Part shown: piece after piece, positions 1 to 5,702 of the stretch
How the letters are laid out: each line of letters starts with the position of its first letter
Position numbering within the stretch: position 1 is the first letter of the stretch
Position numbers and translations under genes: made by a program
The notes under the pieces: model-generated
Databases searched by the model: none
Told to the model about the DNA's origin: nothing
What the model saw: only the letters and a program-made list of their open reading frames with translations
Origin: Holosporales bacterium
GTDB lineage: Bacteria > Pseudomonadota > Alphaproteobacteria > Caedimonadales > UBA9215
Direction: 5' to 3'
Assembly (NCBI GenBank): GCA_003503995.1
Contig: DOCA01000085.1
Location: forward strand, 829 to 7,911
DNA length: 7,083 bases

Positions 1-401
1 TGGTGAATCATCACCCGAGAATTAGGCAAACAATAACGCTTACCTTTTTGACCTGCTAGCAACAATGTAGCCCCCATAGAAGCCGCTTGTCCAATACAAA
101 GGGTCGCCACATCAGGGCGGATATATTGCATGGTGTCATACATAGCAAAACCAGAAGAGACAACACCTCCTGGAGAGTTAATGTACATATAGATATCTTT
201 AGAAGGGCTTTCTGATTCAAGGAAAAGAAGCTGTGCACAGACGAGAGTCGACATGGCATCGTTGACTTCTCCGGTCACGAAAATAATTCTCTCCTTTAAC
301 AGACGGGAAAAAATATCGTAGGAACGCTCCCCTCTAGCTGTTTGTTCAACAACCATGGGAACAAGTGTATTTTGGAAAACGTCTAGTGAATCTCTTGGCA
401 T
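1..401 (-). CDS. clpP: ATP-dependent Clp protease proteolytic subunit ClpP (5' part, runs off the left edge)
   Basis: ClpP is the serine peptidase that forms the barrel of the ClpXP and ClpAP proteases and degrades unfolded or tagged cytoplasmic proteins. The first 133 codons are present. The start MPRDSLDVFQNTLVPMVVEQ is followed by the family motif ARGERSYDIFSRLL (about residues 22-35), the oxyanion-loop segment YINSPGGVVSSGFAMYD (about 73-89) and GQAASMGATLLLAG (104-117) with nucleophile Ser108. The last full codon is the His of RVMIH (His133), the catalytic histidine position. The aspartate of the triad and the C-terminal third lie outside the window. The ATG at 399-401 is preceded by AGGAG at 408-412, six bases away. 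The gene lies downstream of tig on the same strand but is separated from it by an intrinsic terminator, so it probably also has its own promoter. In alphaproteobacteria clpX, and often lon, usually follow. Confidence 0.97.
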   Translation of the reverse strand, partial: MPRDSLDVFQNTLVPMVVEQTARGERSYDIFSRLLKERIIFVTGEVNDAMSTLVCAQLLFLESESPSKDIYMYINSPGGVVSSGFAMYDTMQYIRPDVATLCIGQAASMGATLLLAGQKGKRYCLPNSRVMIH

Positions 402-435
402 CTAAGGCTCCTATATGAATTAATAAGCTACTTTC

Positions 436-464
436 ATAGTACCCTACTCTGCAAAGCTCACCAA
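436..464 (-). promoter_or_regulatory. Candidate sigma-70-type promoter for clpP
   Basis: On the minus strand TTGGTG (459-464) and TACTAT (436-441) are separated by exactly 17 bases. They lie between the tig terminator and the clpP ribosome binding site. Each box matches the consensus only partly. The main support is position: a promoter is expected here because the terminator would cut off transcription from tig. Confidence 0.35.
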
Positions 465-486
465 AAGGTTTTTAATTTTATCACAT

Positions 487-513
487 AAAAAAAGGAGCGC
501 TCAAAACGCTCCT
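487..513 (-). terminator. Rho-independent terminator after tig
   Basis: On the minus strand AGGAGCG (507-513), a seven-base loop and CGCTCCT (493-499) form a perfect 7-bp GC-rich stem, followed directly by a run of T residues. It lies 27 bases beyond the tig stop codon, in the correct orientation, and separates tig from clpP. Confidence 0.85.
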
Positions 514-540
514 CTTCTTTGTTGCTCTAAACCTTAAGGC

Positions 541-1890
541 TTAAACTTCTGCCTCTGTTACTGCCTTCACAGCTTTTTCTAAAGCCTCTTGAGAAACTTT
601 TTTCTCTTTCATATCAGCTTTTGAGATAATTAAAGCAATCACTTTATCCTCAAAAATTGGGGCACGCAAAGATTGTTGAGCTTCCTTGTTCTTTTGGAAA
701 TACTCCATAACCTTTTGCTCTTCGCCAGGATAGCGGCGCGCTTGCTCAATAATTGATTGTTGAAGTTCTTTGTTGGTGACTTCAACATTATTTTTATTAC
801 CAATGTCAGCCAAAATTAAACCAAGACGCACACGACGCTCTGCAATGCCATGCATTTTCTTTTCTTCATCAGTCTCTTTTTTAGATTTTTTAGTCGCCTT
901 TTTATCACTCTTATCATCAAGGTCGTCAGCAGCATCTTCAGGAGCTGTGATTTGACGCACTTCATTTTCGACAAGACTGGCAGGAAGATCAATTTTTTCT
1001 TTATCAAGAGCATCCAAAACATCTTTCTTAGCAACCAAGAAGGACATACGCTCATTTTCAGCAACCAATTGATTTTTGATAGCTTCTTCGAGTTCTTTCA
1101 AGGTTTTAAAACCCATCTTCTCACAAAAAGCATTGTCAATTTTTGGAATAATAGAGGTGTGGATATCTTGTAGCGTACAATCAAATGTTGCCTCTTTACC
1201 AGCGAGATCAGAAGAGGAATAATCATCCGGGAAAGGAACGTTGATTTTCTTATTCTGCCCTTTTTTCATGCCTGCAATTTGCTCTTCAAAACCAGGAATA
1301 AAATAGCCAGACCCGAGCTCAAGACTAACACCTTTACCAGAACCACCAGAAATGGGCCCGTCTTTTGTGCGTCCTTCAAAATCAATAAAAACCGTGTCTC
1401 CCTTTTGGGCAACACGCTCTTTTTTAAGAGGCTCTGTTGTTTTATTTGTGCTAGCAATACGGTCAAGAGCACTCTTAACCATTTTTTGTTCAACGTCGCT
1501 GGTTAGCTTTTCAAGCTTTACCTTTTTCTTAAGATCAATCTCTTTAATTTCAGGAAGCACTTCAAATTCATAGGTGCATTCAAGAGCTTTATTTACATCA
1601 TAAGAGTCAACAGTAATTTGTGGTTGACCTGCTGGACGCAGTTTTTTCTCGAGCAATAACTTGCGGTAAGATTCGTCAATTAGCGTGCGAATAACTTCTG
1701 GACGAACGTTACTTTCATAACGTTGCTGTAAAATTTGAAGAGGAGCTTTACCTGGACGAAACCCAGGAATTTTAGCTCCCTTACCGGCTTCAAGAATACG
1801 GCTCTTAACGCGCATTTCAATGGCTTCAGGAGCCACAGAAACTTGGTAAGTATGTTTTAAACCGTCTACTGTGTCTTTTTTGATTTCCAT
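541..1890 (-). CDS. tig: Trigger factor (ribosome-associated chaperone and peptidyl-prolyl isomerase)
   Basis: Trigger factor binds ribosomal protein uL23 at the exit tunnel and shields nascent chains in the cytoplasm. The 449 residues show all three domains. The N-terminal ribosome-binding domain carries the signature GFRPGKAP at 43-50. An FKBP-type PPIase domain spans about 160-245 (KGDTVFIDFEGRTKDG, then LGSGYFIPGFEEQIAGMKKG). The C-terminal SurA-like chaperone domain includes IAERRVRLGLILADIG at 349-364 and LRAPIFEDKVIALI at 408-421, a pattern typical of alphaproteobacteria. It is slightly longer than the E. coli protein (432 residues). A very charged Lys/Asp/Glu stretch at about 319-345 lies within the C-terminal domain. 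The start MEIKKDTVDGL fits the family. The ribosome binding site is weak (GTGAG on the minus strand). The stop is TAA, followed by an intrinsic terminator. tRNA-Leu lies 49 bases upstream. Confidence 0.97.
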   Translation of the reverse strand: MEIKKDTVDGLKHTYQVSVAPEAIEMRVKSRILEAGKGAKIPGFRPGKAPLQILQQRYESNVRPEVIRTLIDESYRKLLLEKKLRPAGQPQITVDSYDVNKALECTYEFEVLPEIKEIDLKKKVKLEKLTSDVEQKMVKSALDRIASTNKTTEPLKKERVAQKGDTVFIDFEGRTKDGPISGGSGKGVSLELGSGYFIPGFEEQIAGMKKGQNKKINVPFPDDYSSSDLAGKEATFDCTLQDIHTSIIPKIDNAFCEKMGFKTLKELEEAIKNQLVAENERMSFLVAKKDVLDALDKEKIDLPASLVENEVRQITAPEDAADDLDDKSDKKATKKSKKETDEEKKMHGIAERRVRLGLILADIGNKNNVEVTNKELQQSIIEQARRYPGEEQKVMEYFQKNKEAQQSLRAPIFEDKVIALIISKADMKEKKVSQEALEKAVKAVTEAEV

Positions 1891-1907
1891 GGGGAAGTCT
1901 CACTTTT

Positions 1908-1936
1908 ATTGTCTGCTAATTAAACTCTTTTATCAA
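1908..1936 (-). promoter_or_regulatory. Candidate promoter for tig
   Basis: On the minus strand TTGATA (1931-1936) and GACAAT (1908-1913) are 17 bases apart, inside the 49-base gap between the tRNA-Leu 3' end and the tig ATG. A start about seven bases downstream would leave only a leader of roughly ten bases. Cotranscription from the tRNA is the alternative. Confidence 0.35.
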
Positions 1937-1939
1937 ATA

Positions 1940-2024
1940 TGGTGCGGGCGGAGGGACTTGAACCCCCACGACGCAAGTCACTAGAACCTAAATCTAGCGT
2001 GTCTACCAATTTCACCACGCCCGC
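1940..2024 (-). tRNA. tRNA-Leu, anticodon UAG, with encoded CCA
   Basis: This transfer RNA decodes CUN leucine codons. On the minus strand the acceptor stem GCGGGCG (2018-2024) pairs perfectly with CGCCCGC (1944-1950), followed by discriminator A and an encoded CCA at 1940-1942. The anticodon stem CTAGA/TCTAG closes the seven-base loop TTTAGGT, which puts the anticodon UAG at 1988-1990. A long variable arm with its own GAC/GTC stem marks it as class II, as expected for leucine. The T arm carries GGTTCAAGTCC. The 85-nt length is normal. It lies between yacG and tig on the same strand, a common alphaproteobacterial arrangement. Confidence 0.97.
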
Positions 2025-2033
2025 AGAACTTTA

Positions 2034-2052
2034 TACGACAATGGTAGTCGTA
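2034..2052. other. Perfect 6-bp stem-loop in the tRNA-Leu 5' leader
   Basis: TACGAC (2034-2039) and GTCGTA (2047-2052) are perfect inverted repeats around a seven-base loop. The structure lies ten bases before the mature tRNA 5' end. Read on the plus strand it is followed by CTTTTTAA, which looks terminator-like, but no plus-strand gene is present to need it. On the minus strand it might help tRNA processing or limit read-through from yacG. Its role is unknown. Confidence 0.4.
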
Positions 2053-2073
2053 CTTTTTAATAGCTGTTTTTTC

Positions 2074-2090
2074 ACCCAAAGGCAATGGGT
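2074..2090. other. Weak stem-loop after yacG
   Basis: ACCCA (2074-2078) and TGGGT (2086-2090) are inverted repeats around a seven-base loop, 19 bases past the yacG stop. In the minus direction no T-run follows, so it is not a convincing intrinsic terminator. The self-complementary AAAGCGCTTT at 2092-2101 lies next to it. It may be a 3'-end stabilising structure or simply chance. Confidence 0.25.
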
Positions 2091-2109
2091 TAAAGCGCTT
2101 TTTTTATGA

Positions 2110-2319
2110 TTATTCATTCTTTAAGGGAATAACTTCACCCTCAACTTGTTTTTCATGCTCTTCGTCTCCAACAATCACGTATTTTCCTGTAAACCAATTC
2201 CCAAGATCAATATCCTTACACCTTTTAGAACAAAAAGGACGAAAAGCCCGAACAGCCTTTTTCTCACATAAAGCGCATTTTTGAGGCAATTCTTTTTTAC
2301 TCGCATCTATATCAGTCAT
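2110..2319 (-). CDS. yacG: DNA gyrase inhibitor YacG (small zinc-binding protein)
   Basis: YacG is a small zinc protein that binds the GyrB part of DNA gyrase and inhibits its supercoiling activity. The 69 residues contain the four zinc cysteines: Cys15 and Cys18 in CALCEKK, and Cys30 and Cys34 in RPFCSKRC. The hallmark DIDLGNWFTGKYVI follows at about 36-49. The acidic tail is typical. The ATG at 2317-2319 lies only three bases after the RNase E/G stop and directly abuts AGGAG, an unusually close spacing; GGAGAG further upstream may serve instead, or translation may be coupled. YacG is in the same reading frame as the RNase, with only TAG GAG between them. It is probably cotranscribed with infA and the RNase gene. 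Stop TAA. Confidence 0.93.
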   Translation of the reverse strand: MTDIDASKKELPQKCALCEKKAVRAFRPFCSKRCKDIDLGNWFTGKYVIVGDEEHEKQVEGEVIPLKNE

Positions 2320-2322
2320 CTC

Positions 2323-3459
2323 CTAGCGCTCTCCACCCTCAAAAATTTGTTTTAAAGACATTTCATCTTTTCGCTTTGTCATTTCTAAAAGACCTGATTT
2401 TGTAAGCCCTAAAACCTGAAGACTTGAATCCTCATAGGACTTTGCTGTTTTCAACAGAGCCTTTTGATGCTTCAAATTTGAGAGCCTTGGTAAGTCAATG
2501 ACAACAATACCGCCAATCTTTCGCAAATAAAGCTGCCGAATAGACTCATTTAAAGCCAGTTGAGCAAATTCGAAACGTGCATTATCAGAAGTCAACTTCA
2601 CACCGAGAGTTAATTGTGTATCTCCTGAGGCCGTCGTGTTGACATCAATGGCTGTTAAGGTATGTCCCTCTTCAACAATAAGATACCCACCACCCCTTAG
2701 AGGCACTTGTTCCTCAAGAAGGGCATCTAAACTTTCAGTCAAAAGCACCTTCCATGATGGTTTTAAAGAGAAGTTAAGACGTTTTTCAGAAACATTCTTT
2801 TGCTTTAAGAGAACAACGAGGTCGGCATTATCTGTAAAAATAGGCTCTTTCTTATGATCCAAAACATAAGACACCCAAGGCGCCTCTCCTTGGTGAATCA
2901 CTTGCCCTATTTTTTCTGCAGCTTGATAATCCTGTTGGACTTGTTGCCATCTCAATCGAACATCATGTAAGTCTTGCGTAATGAGTTTAACGTTTTTTCC
3001 ATAGGAAAGGCCTTTTAAAACAATTCCTTCTTCGTTTTCTGCAACAGCATTTAAGGCTTCAAGGGTAGAACTTCGCCAATCTTTATCCCGAATTTGAGAA
3101 GAAAAATGAATGCCCTTTTTACCTGGTGTATAATAAAGAAAATCCCCAGAAACAGAAATAGCATCAGAGACTTCGGCATTTTTAGTGAGATATTTTTCAA
3201 TAAGAGGGGGACGTTTTAGCTGAACAAGAACCCGTTGCCCTACTTGATAATTTTGTCGAGGGTGTTGCAAAAGAGCTGGCTTTTGAAGGCCAATATGAAC
3301 CCAGAAAGAAGGACCATCCTTTGCAGAGACACGCCCCATATAAAGTGTCCCAACTAAAGGCGCCCCTGTCTCTATGAGCACATCTAGCACTTCACCCTCT
3401 TCTATATGAAGAAGCTTAAGATCTTGGTCTGTTTTTGTGAGGTAAATACCGTTTTGCAC
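2323..3459 (-). CDS. Ribonuclease E/G family protein, short form without zinc-link
   Basis: Enzymes of this family are single-strand-specific endoribonucleases acting in rRNA maturation and mRNA turnover. The 378 residues cover an S1-like region (about 38-90, VGTLYMGRVSAKDGPSFWV) and the catalytic DNase I-like domain. Both metal-binding aspartates are present: Asp272 in TAIDVNT and Asp322 in GGIVVIDLPRL. SIRQLYLRKIGG (306-317) and GLLEMTKRKDE (356-366) also match the family. The spacing between the aspartates (50) exceeds the 43 of E. coli RNase E. The protein ends soon after the catalytic core, without the CPxCxG zinc-link or the degradosome scaffold, so it is much shorter than RNase G (about 489) or RNase E (over 1000). 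It resembles the compact alphaproteobacterial RNase found next to infA and yacG; a full-length rne may exist elsewhere. The start is GTG, with a stop codon two codons upstream and no clear Shine-Dalgarno. Stop TAG. Confidence 0.88.
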   Translation of the reverse strand: MQNGIYLTKTDQDLKLLHIEEGEVLDVLIETGAPLVGTLYMGRVSAKDGPSFWVHIGLQKPALLQHPRQNYQVGQRVLVQLKRPPLIEKYLTKNAEVSDAISVSGDFLYYTPGKKGIHFSSQIRDKDWRSSTLEALNAVAENEEGIVLKGLSYGKNVKLITQDLHDVRLRWQQVQQDYQAAEKIGQVIHQGEAPWVSYVLDHKKEPIFTDNADLVVLLKQKNVSEKRLNFSLKPSWKVLLTESLDALLEEQVPLRGGGYLIVEEGHTLTAIDVNTTASGDTQLTLGVKLTSDNARFEFAQLALNESIRQLYLRKIGGIVVIDLPRLSNLKHQKALLKTAKSYEDSSLQVLGLTKSGLLEMTKRKDEMSLKQIFEGGER

Positions 3460-3510
3460 AATTTAACTTAACTTTGCTTTTCGTCTGTCTATAGTTGATT
3501 AATTTTTCGT

Positions 3511-3568
3511 GTACGCGAGGCGCCAACAACAACGCCTATTCTTATAGGTACGGAGCGCAGCAACAAAG
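3511..3568. repeat. GC-rich block with two imperfect direct repeats and a hairpin
   Basis: Two similar copies, at 3511-3530 and 3548-3568, both begin GTACG and share the pattern GAG, CGC, AACAA. They flank a perfect 5-bp hairpin (CCTAT at 3535-3539, ATAGG at 3544-3548, loop TCTT). The block also holds the palindrome GGCGCC and is much richer in G and C than the DNA around it. It fills the space between infA and the RNase gene. It looks like an intergenic repeat element of the REP type, but only this copy is visible here. Confidence 0.4.
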
Positions 3569-3595
3569 TATAAACGTAAAAATGATTAGCTATAA

Positions 3596-3814
3596 CTACT
3601 TTTCACGGAAAGTAATGCGACCTTTTGTCAGATCATAGGGCGTCATCTCAACGGTTACCGTATCACCTTGCAAAACACGGATACGGTTTTTGCGCATACG
3701 CCCAGAAACTTGTGCCAAAATTACATGGCCATTTTCAAGTTCAACTCGGAACATCGCATTGGGTAAAATTTCAGTCACTTTACCTTGGAATTCAATTAAA
3801 TCTTCTTTTGCCAT
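3596..3814 (-). CDS. infA: Translation initiation factor IF-1
   Basis: IF-1 binds the A site of the 30S subunit and works with IF-2 and IF-3 during initiation. The 72-residue protein is a single S1/OB-fold domain, from MAKEDLIEFQGKVTEILPNA to LTKGRITFREK, with the conserved core GRMRKNRIRVLQGD at about 38-51. The length is exactly that of the family. The ATG at 3812-3814 is preceded by a modest GA-rich ribosome binding site (AAGAG on the minus strand). The stop is TAG, with a second in-frame TAG two codons later. It appears to be the first gene of the minus-strand block infA, RNase E/G, yacG. In many alphaproteobacteria a maf gene follows infA; none is here. Confidence 0.97.
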   Translation of the reverse strand: MAKEDLIEFQGKVTEILPNAMFRVELENGHVILAQVSGRMRKNRIRVLQGDTVTVEMTPYDLTKGRITFREK

Positions 3815-3889
3815 TTTCTCTTTTACAATTATTTATATGAAAGCACCTAGTGAATACCTATGCAAGCAGCCCCTTTCTTAAAAAGATTT

Positions 3890-3918
3890 TTGCAACGGTT
3901 TCTATAGTGACATATATA
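3890..3918 (+). promoter_or_regulatory. Candidate promoter for the DUF599 gene
   Basis: TTGCAA (3890-3895) and TATATA (3913-3918) are separated by 17 bases, in the divergent spacer. A transcript would begin near 3925 and leave a leader of about 70 bases before the ATG at 3994. The placement supports the downstream start codon, because an upstream GTG at 3850 would lie outside the transcript. The AT-rich setting makes chance matches likely. Confidence 0.4.
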
Positions 3919-3993
3919 AACGAATTTCATATAATAACCAAGGAGAAAGATTTTCCAAACACCTTTCACAATCATCATCGCCGCAGGATTCAA

Positions 3994-4812
3994 ATGGATT
4001 TAGAACTATTCCTTCTTAGTATTAAAGACTTTATCCAAACATCCCCGACGGATTTGGTTGCCCTTGGCTGGTTTCTTTTTTGCTGGATTGGTTACAGTCT
4101 TATTGTGGATAATTACGTTCATAGCTCTCGGGGTTTAAGCGCGCGTATGTATCTTTACCGCATTCAATGGATGACAAATGTTCTCTCGCGGGAAAATCGT
4201 GTTGTGGATGTTAACATTGTCAGCAGCCTTCACCAGAGCATTGCTTTTTTTGCCTCCACCTCCATTTTGATTATTGCTGGTATTCTTGCCATCGTTGGTG
4301 CTTCTGATGCGGCCCTTGATGTTATCCGTGAACTGCCCTGCGCCACACGACCAACCCTTTCTATTTGGTACACAAAACTAGCTTTAATGGTTATTCTATT
4401 TGTTTATGCCTATTTCAAATACACATGGGCCCTACGGCAATTAAATTATGCTAATATCCTCATTGGTGCTATGCCACAACCCAAAGAAAATATGGATGAC
4501 TACATCCCCGCAAGCAGGCGCGCTGCCATGGTTCTAACCATGTCTGCAAAGCACATGAACAGAGGGCTGCGTACTTATTATTTTGCCCTTGGCGGTATTG
4601 CTTGGCTTCTTAATCCCTGGTTTTTCATGATTGCCACCAGCTGTATTGTTTGGATCATTTACCGCCGAGAATTCAAATCAGATATTGTGACAGTCCTTAA
4701 TATGCCGAGCGAGGAAAAAATCCTGCTCTCCGAAGCTCAGTTCCAATCAGACCTCAAGTCTGGAAAAGAATCTCCCGAAGAGGAAAAGCCCACCGATCAG
4801 AGTGGTGAGTGA
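3994..4812 (+). CDS. DUF599 family integral membrane protein
   Basis: The function of this family is unknown. The 272-residue product is an inner-membrane protein with about four hydrophobic segments: 21-38 (LVALGWFLFCWIGYSLIV), about 82-103 (SIAFFASTSILIIAGILAIV), about 123-147 and about 195-222. Features I associate with DUF599 include WMTNVLSRENRVVD (59-72) and FFASTSILIIAG (85-96). Others are NYANILIGAMP (151-161), NRGLRTYYFALGGIAW (189-204) and YRREFKSDIV (223-232). The tail after about 237 is charged and probably cytoplasmic. The frame is open back to a GTG at 3850, but the first 48 codons look non-coding. The ATG at 3994 has AGGA five bases upstream, matches the family N-terminus and lies downstream of the candidate promoter. 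Stop TGA. It is divergent from infA. Confidence 0.88.
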   Translation: MDLELFLLSIKDFIQTSPTDLVALGWFLFCWIGYSLIVDNYVHSSRGLSARMYLYRIQWMTNVLSRENRVVDVNIVSSLHQSIAFFASTSILIIAGILAIVGASDAALDVIRELPCATRPTLSIWYTKLALMVILFVYAYFKYTWALRQLNYANILIGAMPQPKENMDDYIPASRRAAMVLTMSAKHMNRGLRTYYFALGGIAWLLNPWFFMIATSCIVWIIYRREFKSDIVTVLNMPSEEKILLSEAQFQSDLKSGKESPEEEKPTDQSGE

Positions 4813-4825
4813 ATAGCTTGAAAAA

Positions 4826-4853
4826 TTGACAATTTAGCCAATTAATATATTCT
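4826..4853 (+). promoter_or_regulatory. Candidate promoter for the two-helix membrane protein gene
   Basis: A perfect TTGACA at 4826-4831 is followed after 16 bases by TATTCT (4848-4853). A separate perfect TATAAT at 4879-4884 lacks a good -35 box. Both lie in the 92-base gap between the two plus-strand membrane-protein genes, so the second gene may be transcribed independently of the first. Confidence 0.4.
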
Positions 4854-4904
4854 TAATATACTCGTAGCAGTCTCAATATATAATAATAAACTTGGATTTG
4901 TTGT

Positions 4905-5546
4905 ATGTTGAGCTACGCTGTTATAATTCCTGCCATTACTCTTCTCCTTCTTATCGTCGGAGGTATTGCAGCTGTTTTTATCAAACCTGTTGAATTCAAA
5001 GACTCACGAACCTCTGTTTTTATTTCAATTATGGGTAGCATTGCTGTTGTTGTCTTATCCTTAAACGTGATTCTTACCACCGTAGGTCTTGAGTCACAAA
5101 ACTCCATTAATAAGGCCCAATTCACGAAAACCGCTATTGATAAATTATGGCTTTTTCCCAACCAACTCTTAAAAGAAGCAGAGCATGTCCGTCCCGAATT
5201 TATTGCCAGCCTCTATTACAACAATGCGACCTTTTATAAACTAACAGAAGGAAAAAAAACGCCCCCAACCATGCGCTCTGAAGCGGAAGAGCAATACATC
5301 ACCATTGTCTTAATTCAATCCTGGGAAGATTATTTAACGCTGCGAAATCTTGATCATACAGGCGAAATTGTTTGGCTTCACAACTTTATACAATGGGCAC
5401 AGAGTCCCTATCTTAAGAAAAAGTACGATAACATAAAGTATAATTTTGCCCAAAGCACCATAGACTTTGGCGACTTATTATTTGAATATGCAGCCCACAT
5501 CCCTGTCCCCTCAAACAACCCTGCCATCTATAAAGAAACCATTTAG
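4905..5546 (+). CDS. Uncharacterised membrane protein with two N-terminal helices and a soluble domain
   Basis: I do not recognise this family. The 213 residues begin with two transmembrane helices, about 4-26 (VIIPAITLLLLIVGGIAAVF) and about 38-60 (VFISIMGSIAVVVLSLNVIL). A mostly helical soluble domain of about 150 residues follows, rich in aromatic residues, with the segments LWLFPNQLLKEAEHVRPEF, YYNNATFYKL, QSWEDYLTLRNL and WLHNFIQWAQSPYLKKKYD. It has no cysteines and no motif I can link to catalysis. The ATG at 4905 has only a weak GGA upstream; a later start would remove the first helix. The stop is TAG, after which the frame stays open and protein-like for 17 more codons to a TAA at 5598-5600, so the end may be shortened by a nonsense mutation. 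It lies downstream of the DUF599 gene, in the same direction, with its own candidate promoter. Confidence 0.7.
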   Translation: MLSYAVIIPAITLLLLIVGGIAAVFIKPVEFKDSRTSVFISIMGSIAVVVLSLNVILTTVGLESQNSINKAQFTKTAIDKLWLFPNQLLKEAEHVRPEFIASLYYNNATFYKLTEGKKTPPTMRSEAEEQYITIVLIQSWEDYLTLRNLDHTGEIVWLHNFIQWAQSPYLKKKYDNIKYNFAQSTIDFGDLLFEYAAHIPVPSNNPAIYKETI

Positions 5547-5600
5547 AAATTACTCAAAGACGCTCGCCTACAGCAAGTGTTTAAGGATACAGGAAGTTAA
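5547..5600 (+). other. In-frame open extension after the TAG stop of the two-helix protein
   Basis: After TAG at 5544-5546 the same frame continues as KLLKDARLQQVFKDTGS and then TAA at 5598-5600. Joined to the preceding IYKETI it would make a plausible amphipathic helix. It could be the lost C-terminus of a slightly longer protein, but 17 open codons can also occur by chance. The next hundred bases, up to the convergent ATP-grasp gene, hold no clear gene or strong terminator. Confidence 0.3.
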
Positions 5601-5702
5601 TCAAAAGCAATTAGAAAATCAAAAAGCATAGCCTAAGATTTCACTCTCAAAAAGAGCGATCAGCGAAAACGTCTTAAATCTTTTTGAAAAGACTGTGGTA
5701 GA

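Noticed and set aside
56..259. Minus-strand 67-codon frame in a second frame over clpP
   Set aside because: It overlaps the clearly conserved ClpP frame and has no features of its own.
770..1573. Plus-strand open frames opposite tig, including one of 107 codons
   Set aside because: They are antisense shadows of a strongly conserved gene, have low-complexity Phe/Ser/Leu composition and no recognisable motifs.
3490..3540. Minus-strand stretch reading GVVVGASRTRKINQL as a remnant of maf
   Set aside because: It faintly resembles a Maf N-terminus, but it has no start codon and soon hits a stop, and the similarity is too short to trust.
3850..3993. 48-codon N-terminal extension of the DUF599 protein from a GTG at 3850
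   Set aside because: The extension lacks family similarity, would start upstream of the candidate promoter, and the ATG at 3994 has AGGA at good spacing and matches the family N-terminus.
4913..5161. Minus-strand 82-codon frame opposite the two-helix protein
   Set aside because: It is the complement of the hydrophobic codons on the plus strand and ends within the gene; no independent signals.
5601..5702. Bidirectional terminator between the convergent genes
   Set aside because: Only short AT-rich inverted repeats (for example GTCTT with AAGAC) are visible, and none has a proper GC stem and T-run.
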